Positions 54,840 through 64,000 of a stretch of DNA of 64,000 nt are shown piece after piece. Position numbers and translations under genes: made by a program. The stretch is from Clytia hemisphaerica. Taxonomy: Eukaryota; Cnidaria; Hydrozoa; Leptothecata; Clytiidae. The number at the start of each line of letters is the position of its first letter. Positions within the stretch are counted from its first letter, which is position 1. The notes under the pieces are model-generated. The model saw only the letters and a program-made list of their open reading frames with translations, searched no databases and had not been told where the DNA came from. Location: contig CACVBU010000050.1 of the NCBI GenBank assembly GCA_902728285.1, forward strand, positions 2,876,919-2,940,918, given 5' to 3'.

Positions 54840-56234
54840 AGACCCGGTGGGATTTTATCAGCCAGTGAGGGTAGAAATAGCGGACCGAAATTCGATGGGG
54901 TGGATATTTCCATGTTTTTTTTATGGCTGGGGGGTTTGAATTCCATTGTTTTCAATCCGGAAAATTCGGTGGGTATGGAAAAATAGCACAATACAAAAAT
55001 TTTTCCACTGGAGACGATATTTTGGCCAATTTTTCCAGTTGGAAGAGTTCCCAGTGGGTCTGTGAGAAGAAGTTGCAGTATGAGGCAGTATAAACAGAGA
55101 GAGATGCTTTTAGGTTGGTCACTAACTATGTATGTTAGGGTTAGGGCGCTCTTTGAACGGCCGTGCAAAATAGATAAAAGACGGACTTTGCAGAAATCTG
55201 GAGAGCCTGAACCACCCACTTCGTCGATGTCGTTAAATATCGTCCTTTTTCAATCAACTAAACTAAAACTAAAAAAGATTTCTTGAACTCACACCTCTTC
55301 TAAATGGTGTCTAATTCCCCCTGTGAAATTGAAATATATATTCCCTATTGACATGATATAATAAAAAACATAGTAGAGAGCGTACACCAAAAATTAATGT
55401 GTTTTCCCTTAATCCCATTCGTACTAGGCTTTTTAGGGCGGTTCAAAACTAGGGTTTAAACTCTTCCTGTACCACCCCTTGACTTTGGATCTAGTAGGTA
55501 TTTTTGGATGAAATTTGGTAAATGATCCTTGTCATACAAGGCAACTTTTGATAAAAAAAATTTTGATTTTGAAAATCTTTAGGTGTGATTTTTTTTTAAA
55601 GCTAAAAATAGTTAGGAATTTACACAAAATATCATGCCAAAAGCTCTATTATTTCAGGAGCTATTAACATTAGTCTCACCCCTGAACAGAAACAGCCCCC
55701 CCCCCCTAGTACGAATACGGTTAATGGTGTTTGAAATAAACATTGGATCTACGCAAAACGGGAACATGATATGAGAAGGAAGGAAGCGGTTCAACAAAAG
55801 AGAACTGGATAACCTGAAACTTTTGATTGGAATACCTCAAGGGAAGAAGGAGGGGATTTAATTTGGTGAATGGCGGGAAAAATTATACTTGGTAGGAACT
55901 TAATTTGGCAGATTTTGGCAAAATCCGCCAAAATTTCTTTCTTTAAGGTAGAAAATATCTTTTTATGATTTCTATCATAATTTTACTTGACAAAAATAGT
56001 GCTGACTGGGTATGTATGCAGACAGTAAGGATCGGTTTTGACCTCTAAGGGTAACAAGACGCAATAAAAAGTCGAAGTAATCTCTCTAAAGGCAACTGTT
56101 TTTGCGCAAAGATTTAGTCTCTTTAAGGGTCGGTTTTCGGAGGTCCAATCTGATGCAGATATCCGACACTCTCCAAACCTGTACCCCCACCGAATACTAG
56201 GCATATCGACCGAGGAAGATTTCCCAGTCTTTAC
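54840..56234. other. Intronic or intergenic sequence
   Basis: No coding frame I can support. At 55855-55950 there is a copy of the CCGCCAAAATTTC repeat that also lies at 30977-31166, and a C9 run near 55700. If the SIM gene continues leftwards this is its intron. Confidence 0.4.
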
Positions 56235-59200
56235 CTTTAGCTTCGGTTTTAACTTGACCATGAACATCGCCTTCTGCTGCATCGGATTCGTCCGAACTCA
56301 ACGTAACAACAACAGCTGGACCTGGAAAAAGAATGAGTCTTGAAATATAAGTCTTGAAAATCAAACAGTTATAATACAAAAATGACGAACAGTTATCAAT
56401 GGCGGTTACAAAATGTAATGTTTTCGAGACCAATGACCCAATGATTTCCATAAAAGGAATAAAAGCAAGACGACTTAAAGTCAAAAATTACGCTTTGCAC
56501 AAAGTACACTAAAATGCCGGCTGAATAATGATACGAAAGAATATGAGGCGGATTAGAAAGAAAGTTTAGGTCGGAGCATGAGAAATGATCTTTATGGACA
56601 TTTTTTACCATGAATTAGCGAGGTTGAGCAATATTAAAACTGCTACAACCAGTACAGCCGATTTGGAGCATGCGTTTAGCACAAGTTAGCAATTAGATTT
56701 TGAATACTTATTTTGTAAGCATTAAAGCAATTAACTAACGAAATTTGTTCCAATCTTAGTTAGAGCGCTTCTAAATTGTTTGTGACTAGATTTCGTGCGT
56801 GGGAATCTCCCTTTTTTCTCAAATATTATGACCTTCTTTGTAGGGAATGAGTCAAATGGGACTTTTTCCCTAAAACCTAATTTTCTGACAATTGTGACCG
56901 GAAATTCTATTCATCGACAATCGGGTCTTAATTTCCGGGTTGAATTCGGACTCCAAATATTAGTTGCCTTAAGTTTATGAAAATAAATGTTGGATCAGGC
57001 GACTCGCTGAAAAAATTCCCCACCTTCAGCTTCGGTTTTGACTTGACCAACTTTCAGATCGCATTCTGCTGCATCGGATTCGTCCGAACTCAACGTAACA
57101 ACAACAGCTGGACCTGGAAAAAGAATGAAATAGTATAAGTCTTGAAAATCAAAGATTTCCTACTTTAATGGAATTGATTTTCGCGCTTGATTCTGTTGTG
57201 AGATAATATTTTCACGATTTCGTGCTATTATTGCTATTTTACTGCCAAACCATGCATATACACCTTTTCGACCGTAGTCACATGGTCAGGTGCATGCCAC
57301 TTAATTATTTAAGTACCCCTCTAAACTCGATCCAATCCTTCTTTTGACACATTTTTCTATTGTCTATAGGTGCGAAAAAAGGACTGGAGGACAAAAAAAT
57401 GTAAAAAATATAAAATGGCGAAAAGCGAGTTACAGAAGGTACTAGATTTGGGACAGTGCTGATTTTAAGTCAATAAGTAAATGAAGTGAAAGTAAGCAAA
57501 ATTTTCCTATCTTTACTTTTGGCTTCAGTTTTGACTTGACCGTGACCACCTCTCAGATTGCATTCTGCTGCATCGGATTCGTCCGAACTCAAAGTAACAA
57601 CAACAGCTGGACCTGGAAAAAAATGAGATAGTATAAATAATTACGGCATTGCAGAGTTTCAAAGTATATGAATTCTAATTGACGCGAGTACTACATGTCA
57701 AGCTTTCACCAAAATCCAAAAAGAAGCCCAACCTGTAGAATTTTTTTCGCACATTCGTGTCAAAAATATATCATACGTTTGTCATAAAATATTTTTTGCC
57801 ACCGTAAGGAGCCTAAAATAACCGGGTATAGCCTGGTTGTTTCTCGCAAGAGAAATACACAATTTTTTTATATTGTTCTTCAAGCTTTATTTTCTACATG
57901 TGGTTTTTCTTACCTTCGTCTCTACTCTTCTTTTTCGGAATGACCAGATCTTCATCGTCAGAAACAAAGTATTGAAAATCTGAAGTAAAAATCAGTCAGT
58001 CTTTGTACATAAGTATCCCAAATAGACTAGCTAGACAGGGCATTTAAATGACACTTTTTAAAGGGCATTCTGGAAAAGAGGGAGACGGGAGTCTATACAG
58101 GGAGGCTTAAAACTAAAGTGGGAGCTGGAAGGCTGGATATGGAAAGTGGGAGCCAGAAGGCTTAAAATAAAAGTGGGAGCCGGAAGGCTGTCAACGAAAA
58201 GTCGGAGCCAGAGGGCTGAAAACGAAAGTGGGAGCCAGAAGGCTAAGGACGTGTCATTGGTCAGGAGCATTTTTCACCTTCTCACCCACAAATTCAAAAT
58301 AAGGATTGCCAACTAACAAAACACCAAAAAAGAAAAAGAATAGAGGGCTTCTCTTCAGGACTGTTCGTTAAATATAAGGTTATCTTTTCTTTATCAATTA
58401 AAATTATTAAAAGAGAAAGTTTAATTCACACCTCCCACTTTCACATTCAGCCTGCCGCCTCCAATTTTCATTTTCAAGCTCCCGCCTCCCACTATAGTTT
58501 TCACCCTCCCCGCCTCCCACATTCCAGTATACCACTTTTAAGACCGATGTGTCCACCCGGGGGGGGCGGTACTTAGGCAAATGGAGGGTACGGTATGTGC
58601 CGCCCTTAAGGGTACCTATTTTGGACTTCCAAAGCCAGAAAATCAAATTTCAGTCCCACTAAGGGTCGGAAAAATAGGAAAATTTCAACTTTTTACCCCT
58701 GAAAGATCGAAATCTGGTCAAATTTGTCTCACTAAGGATCGTAAAATTCCCAAAATTTTCGTTTGTTTTTTCTTTTTTAGTCCCGGTAAGGGTCCAAAGT
58801 TCGAAAGTCATGCACCCCCCGTCAGCTCGTACCCCGTACCCTTTGGGTGTGCACTACACATGTGGCCTACCCGCCTCCCATTTTTGCTTTCAGCATCCCG
58901 CTTTTTTTAGCTCTGCCTCCCACTTTTCCAGTATGCCATTTTAAAGACCGATGTATAAAATACACATTGGTCTCCCCAAGGCTCTAGAAGATTCCATTTG
59001 TTTTTCCCAGGCTGGGCAATAGTTTTCATGCTAGTCTGTGAAATATGAAATGCACAAATAAAATCGAGGGCATTTGACAATTTTTCACTAACGCTTCGTC
59101 CCTTAGCCTTTTATTGCTTAGAATATAAAATCTGAGCTCAAGTATCATAGTGAAAAAAAGTGATAGCTGATAGGTTTCTTCGTCAGTGAAGAAATTTGGC

Positions 59201-59335
59201 AGCAAGTCTCAAATCAAGACATAGTCACACAGTGAAAATTTCATGAAGATACAGTAATGGTTGAGAAGTGTGGAAATAATTCGAGAGAGCTAATTCAAAA
59301 CTTATTGCATACATACCACACGAGCTATCTTCCAT
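56235..59335 (-). CDS. Small multi-exon gene with three duplicated SIM-like exons
   Basis: Minus-strand exons 59335-59317 (start M-E-D-S-S-C), 57979-57914, 57612-57517, 57113-57024 and 56321-56235, all with GT/AG borders and all phase 1, so they join without a stop (119 aa so far; the 3' end is not certain). Exon 2 gives FQYFVSDDEDLVIPKKKSRD, an acidic stretch followed by a basic nuclear-localisation-like one. Exons 3-5 are tandem duplicates, each starting GPAVVVTLSSDESDAAE and ending near QVKTEA. VVVTL followed by SSDESD is the form of a phospho-regulated SUMO-interaction motif. Multiple SIMs suggest binding to poly-SUMO, as in SUMO-targeted ubiquitin ligases, but no catalytic domain is visible. 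Function unknown. Confidence 0.6.
58035..58945. repeat. GTGGGAGCC minisatellite and its inverse: foldback-like structure
   Basis: 58060-58250 has five diverged copies of a roughly 32-base unit AAAGTGGGAGCCAGAAGGCT. Inverse-type units (CCCGCCTCCCACTTT) occur at 58430-58530 and 58870-58945. The outermost words, AAGGGCATTCTGGAAAAG on the left and CTTTTCCAGTATGCCATTTT (inverted) on the right, are mirror images. The GGTACTTAGG-family repeat (58556-58855) splits the right arm, leaving CCAGTATACCACTTTTAAGACCGATG on one side and a near copy on the other. The whole lies in the first long intron of the SIM gene. Confidence 0.55.
58556..58855. repeat. Dispersed GGTACTTAGG-family repeat, copy 4 (most complete)
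   Basis: It begins CCCGGGGGGGGCGGTACTTAGG, then GGAGGGTACGGTATGTGCCG and CCTTAAGGGTACC. It ends with CGGTAAGGGTCC, AAAGTTCGAAAGTC, CACCCCCCGTCAG and CGTACCC. The two ends are roughly inverse (GGGTACGG against CCGTACCC). About 300 bp with no coding content. It serves as the reference for the split copy at 49000-50360. Confidence 0.65.
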
Positions 59336-59433
59336 CTTCTTTGCATTCCCACGTGCAGAGATTGCTTCTTTTTAACCAGTTAACTTGCAAAAAAACACGA
59401 TGAGCAGTATGTAATAAGTAATGGTAAAAGTAA

Positions 59434-60439
59434 CGGTAAGTGTAAACCGCAGGTTACAGGTTGCAGGTTACAGGTCACAGGTTACAGGTTACAGGTCACA
59501 GGTTACAGGTTAACAAAACACAGACCGGAAAACTGTAACGCACTCATAACATACAATTCATAACATACAATTCATAACATACAACTCATAACATAAGTTC
59601 CTGAAAATATTATATGTAATGGAAATGTAATATCAAAATATGTTAATAATGTTATTTAGAAGACTTAACGACAAATCATCAACCCCAAATATTGACAACA
59701 AATGACACTTAAATTATGTAAATAATGATGTTATCTCAAAGTATGAGGTTTTGTACGCCAAGTAACAATAAAATATTCTTCATGCATAATAGGATGCTGA
59801 CGCTGCAAGTGGATATAGATTGACAGGTTTTGAAAACAATAAATACTCCAAGAGAGCTGTTTTAGAGGGATGAAGAAGGTGACGTCATTTTATCAAAAAT
59901 ACAAAGCAGGGGATAAAAATATTGAAACATTTATAAAATATAATCTCATTGACGCTATTTTCATCAATTCTTGTTATCATACCCAAGGTGATGCAGGAGA
60001 TAAAATGAGATATGACATAGTGATTGTGAAATAGCTATTTTCCTGTTAGGGGGCTGTTTAAAGCAAAGGTGAGATCGATATTCGAATATTTCTTTATTCT
60101 TTGTATATAACATACGTAACATGCGTATAACATTGAAAAGATAATTTTTTTACATGTGTGATATAGATGTAATATATAATACAAGTATTACAGGTCCGTG
60201 TTATACACGGTATAAAACGTGAAATCACATGGTTAGCACGTGGGTAGATTTTTAGCTTTAAAATAGTTCTAGATCAATAAAATACCTTTGGAATTATATT
60301 TTTGACATTAACAACTGTTTTTCAAACATTTTCTTTGTGTTTTACAGTAATTGAAGTTGACCAACACTGACCTGTGACCTGTAACCTGTAACCTGTGACC
60401 TGTAACCTGCAACCTGTAACCTGCGGTTTACACTTACCG
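59434..60439. mobile_element. Foldback element with CAGGTTACAGGT tandem-repeat arms
   Basis: The left arm (59434-59512) begins CGGTAAGTGTAAACCGCAGG and continues with eight 10-base units GGTTACAGGT / GGTCACAGGT. The right arm (60361-60439) is its almost perfect inverse, including the unit order. The roughly 850-bp centre is AT-rich with no gene and includes a short tandem of ATAACATACAAYTC units (59545-59598). Arms made of short tandem repeats are typical of foldback/Galileo-type elements. The flanks (AAGTAA and AAGTTA) give at best a weak target duplication. Confidence 0.82.
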
Positions 60440-61929
60440 AAGTTATAACGAACTCACAGAACCAAACAAATGCTATTTTACAGCAGCAGCAAAATTTGAG
60501 TCTTGCTTTATTGCAAATCTTGAATAAGCAAAAGGAAGAATCCAAGTAAGCATAGAATGCAACCCCTTGGCCTTTTTACATGTTTTGATAAAGAACAAGA
60601 CCTCTTTATATCCTACATGAGTTATAGAGATGTTTTGTTATTGAGAATTAATTTCTATAGTTGTTTATTCTTATTATATGTATATTTTGGTTGACAAAGT
60701 AGAGTAGAGTGTTTGTTTGTAAATATTTTGGATTTTGTACCAGTCAGTGGATCAATTTTTGCAGATTTGGTTTTTTTTTTGCTATTTTCATGAAATTATA
60801 TCCTCTCAAAATGTTTTTTTTCATGCTTTTTGCCCAAACCCTCAGGAAAATAAAGGAATTTCAGACAAAAACAAGCATATTTGTGAAAATTAATCCACTA
60901 AAGTGTTTGATTTCAGTTTTTGAGGGGAGGTTGGTGTATTTATCATTTCTTTATGGGTGTATTATGATCAAGTGTTAAAAATTTAAAATTATCATGAAAA
61001 ACTTGTACTGATGTCTGTTCTCAAATGATAATTTTATTAACTTTTGTCCAACATTTCTATAGTCTCTTATAATAATAATTTAATTCCAAAAAATAAATAT
61101 TGAATCAAAATTTTCTCCTGTCAACATAAAGAAAATTCCCTGTCATTTTCAATGATTTCGAGTCACTTCTTTAAAATCAATAAATAGATTTATATTATTT
61201 ATATTTTTTAGTTTTACATTTTGTAGATATACGTTTGTAGAATTTTAGTAACTATTTTTCAAACATCTCAGTGATATTTATACGTTTATATGTTTGCAAC
61301 AGAAAAAAGAAAACATTTCTTAAATAGAAATCTGAATTTTCAAAACATTCCAAACCCAATTTATACAGATATTTATAACAACAACAAAAACTAGATTATA
61401 TTATTGAAAATATTCTACAATAGTTGGAGGATTGCATTCAAAATAGGATGACGTCATTGATCCATAAAAGCAAGAACGAGCGTTTTGAAGGGGTTGGTGT
61501 AATTTACGATGCACGATTCGCGATCCGTGCATAAAATATGTTAATTTATGCGTAATTATGCAAATTATGATTAAATATTTATGCAATTTACAAACTTTCA
61601 TTCGCTGAAACTCAATGATTTTTGAAAACATCATTTTATGTAAGATTATACAAATTATATTTATACAAATTATATTTAAATAAAAGAAAGTGAAAACCAC
61701 GTGCATTCACCTTCTGTACTCTCTCTTTTTCATAACTTTGAATCAATAGGGGAATTGTTTACCGAAAGAAAATTCTTTCTCATAATAGAGCACCAGTTTT
61801 TTGCTTCGTACATTACGGTCCGCAAAACATATTGTTTGCCAATATATTCTTTTATTTGCTTTAAGAAACATACAATATGCCACCTAATTATAAGAACAAA
61901 AAAGGGGAATACAAGGAGGTCATTCAACA
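60440..61929. other. AT-rich spacer
   Basis: No recognised gene or repeat. Short frames (60709-60978, 61401-61706 and others) have low-complexity, phenylalanine-rich translations. Several ATTTATA-rich words suggest non-coding DNA. Confidence 0.4.
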
Positions 61930-64000
61930 AATAGTCACCTCTCAAGATAGATTTTTTCAAATAGAAGACATTTCCTCTCTTCCTAACATGGGTTCTGATC
62001 ATCTCCCAGTTACTTTCTCTGTTTTCGATCCTTTAGCTTCTTGTAAAAAGACTAAAAATATTAAACTTTATCACAAACTTAATCTCGATTCTGTTACAAC
62101 CATTCTTAATAATTTTTCTCTTGAAAAGGTCTTTGGTGTTAAACAAGTAGAAGACAAAACATCCAATTTAATCTCCTTGCTTAAAGTAATTGAATCCAAA
62201 GTTCCTAGAAAACTAATCACCACCAATAACCAAGGTTTTATCTATTAGAGCAAGAAAACTTATCAAAGAAAGGAGAAAAAGTCATCAATCTCTTGAGAAA
62301 AAACAAAAACTCCATATTTTAAGAACAAAAAAGAATAGTTTGAACAAAGAAATCAAAAAAGAAAATAAGACCATTCTTGATAAAAGGTTCAACACCATAA
62401 AAAGTAGGATTACCAGAAAACTACCTCTAAGAAAGCCTGGAAACTAATAAAAGCTATTCTAGATGGAGAAACAGTAACAGTAAATTTAAAACCCACAAAT
62501 ATTCAAAAAAGATGATGGGACTCTAGTTAAAGATAATCAAGAGATTGCTAATGCTTTTTGTGATAGACAAAAAAATATTTTCCAACCAAATGAATCTAAA
62601 GATGAGAGACATAATATCTTGTAGATCATTGGTTTAAACTTCTCAATTCCATCTCAGAGAATATAATTCCATTTATTATCGCTTTTCCTCCAATCTTACT
62701 AAATATGTAGTTGACCATCCAATTCTATTATCTGAAGTCACTGGTGTTTTAAAAGGCCTCAAGCCCAATAAAGCACCAGGTGACGATGGCATCAAAAATA
62801 AACTTCTACATACCATCTCTGACCAAATTGCTCCTTGTTTTTTTCTATCTTTAATGATTGGCTTAACAACTCTGTCTTTCCTTCTCAATTAAAAACTGCC
62901 AAGATTCAAATGATCCCTAAAAAGATCAATACTACCAAACTATCTGAGCACAGGCCAATCAGTCTCCTCCCAACAATTGGCAAGATCTTTGAAAAAATAT
63001 TGGCAGACCGAATATACAAATGGGCAGAAGAAAACAACATCCTAAACATGGAGCAATCTGGGTTTAGAAAGAAACAGATCACCATAGATAATCTCTTTCA
63101 ACTATTGAATGACTATCAAAAGCCAAAATCTCTGGGGAAAGGATGCATGCTGTTTTTGTTTGATATTTGAGAAAGCTTTTGATAAAGTCAACCATAGTCT
63201 TTTACTATATAATTAAACTCTTTTGGTTTACCTAAATATCTACTCTACATTTTACATAGTTATTTATCTGAACGAAAAGCTTTTATTCAACATCATGACT
63301 TCAAAATCTTCCACCTTTGTTTTGAAAGCAGGAGTCCCCCAAGGCTCCTGTCTCTCTCCTATTCTTTTTTCCATCTTTGTGTCTGATGTACCAAAACCTC
63401 CTAATAGTAAAATTAAAGTATCTCAGTTTGCTGACGATCTAGGGTCATGGGAAAGATACAAAAGAGTTTATGATTCCCACCTTGATGAATATGTGGAATT
63501 ACTGTTTGAATGGTTCGAAAAATGGGGTCTGGTAGTGAATTTTGATAAAACAAAACACATTAATTTTGGTCAAAGCAAGATCTCCATCTGGGTTAGGAAC
63601 ACCAGACTAAAGAAGGCAAATGAAATAAAATTTCTAGGCCTTTCCATTGACAAAAAGTTAAATCTTATTCCTCATATCACAGATAAAATCAATAAATCCT
63701 ACCATATCCTTAACTTTCTATCTACTCTTAAAAATCAATATTCTTATGGATAAGAAAAAACTTTCTTATGTTTTACAAAAGTCTCGTTAAGATCACGACT
63801 TGAATACTCTCACATATGTCTTCTTTCCCATTTCAAACTTTCAACTAAACAGACTAGAGGTAATTCAAAACCATGCTTTAAGAATCATCCTGAATAAACC
63901 AAGATGGACTAGAATAACTGACATGTATGCAGAAGCAAAAATTTGTTCCATAACAGATAGACTGAGAAATCTCTCAAAGAGTTGGTTTACTAAAGCTTTA
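61930..64000 (+). pseudogene. LINE ORF2 (end of AP endonuclease plus RT), frameshifted, runs off the window
   Basis: It begins with the end of an AP-endonuclease domain (SSLPNMGSDHLPVTFSVF, where SDH is the catalytic end). A linker with several shifts follows (62250-62640). The RT then carries LKPNKAPGDDGIKN (about 62755), KTAKIQMIPKK and SEHRPISLLPTIGKIFEKIL (62900s), EQSGFRKKQITIDNLFQLL, a split FDIEKAFDKVNHS motif A (about 63165), AGVPQGSCLSPILFSIFVSD (63330s), QFADDLGSWE (63425) and EIKFLGLSIDKKLNLI. The thumb continues in broken frames to 64000. At least five frame changes. Motifs fit the CR1/Jockey group. The copy is 5'-truncated near 61930 and inactive. Confidence 0.85.

Overview
This window is nuclear DNA from a multicellular animal. 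Introns have GT/AG borders, the sequence is AT-rich, and coding DNA is sparse and buried in transposable elements from nearly every eukaryotic class. The mixture (Penelope-like elements, APE-type LINEs, Ty3/Gypsy, PIF-Harbinger, hAT-like, Helitron, foldback elements, a HECT gene and an integrase-core gene) suggests a marine invertebrate such as a cnidarian or sponge. That assignment is an inference and the species cannot be read from the sequence.

Layout. 0-5.6 kb: a palindrome cluster, a 371-bp hAT-like MITE, a LINE 3' end, a decayed Harbinger transposon, a short Helitron and a foldback repeat. 5.6-11.2 kb: an APE-type LINE (ORF1 and ORF2) carrying an antisense LINE inside ORF1 and a second, inverted copy of the 371-bp MITE between its ORFs. 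12-15.7 kb: a Penelope-like RT fragment cut by an apparently intact two-gene PIF-Harbinger transposon. 16.5-27.95 kb: a Ty3/Gypsy retrotransposon (minus strand, near-identical 132-bp LTRs, tRNA-Leu-type primer site, gag/pol joined by UGA-CUAG) whose gag is split by a 6.4-kb DNA transposon. That transposon has an open seven-exon gene predicting about 1,271 aa. It is the most notable item: a large, structurally intact transposase of an uncommon, P-like lineage. 28-30 kb: a second Penelope-like RT. 30.7-34.3 kb: a HECT-domain gene flanked by two copies of a TTAA-type MITE. 35.6-39.7 kb: exons of an integrase-core gene with a Tc1/mariner-type MITE in an intron. 39.9-40.4 kb: a GIY-YIG endonuclease from a Penelope-like element. 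42.9-45.5 kb: a foldback element with tandem-repeat arms, a tRNA-derived SINE and a pogo-like MITE. 46.6-50.4 kb: LINE and Penelope debris. 50.4-53.65 kb: an RTE-like LINE with two clean insertions, one of them an array of a bipartite motif with about 40-bp period. 53.9-54.36 kb: an array of TTATCTCGAGATAA palindromes. 54.5-59.3 kb: a small multi-exon gene with three duplicated exons, each encoding a SUMO-interaction-like motif. 58-60.4 kb: two more foldback structures. 61.9-64 kb: a LINE RT running off the window.

How the parts relate. Little here is a host pathway. The HECT gene, the integrase-core gene and the multi-SIM gene are the only candidates for host function, and the first two are of kinds that often expand or move with transposons. 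Nesting gives a relative order: the Ty3 element is older than the transposon inside its gag; the Penelope fragment at 12-15.7 kb is older than the Harbinger inside it; the RTE-like LINE is older than both of its inserts. Target-site duplications and reading frames that resume across insertion points allowed several boundaries to be placed to the base. Exon coordinates come from reading splice borders and phases by eye and have no transcript support.
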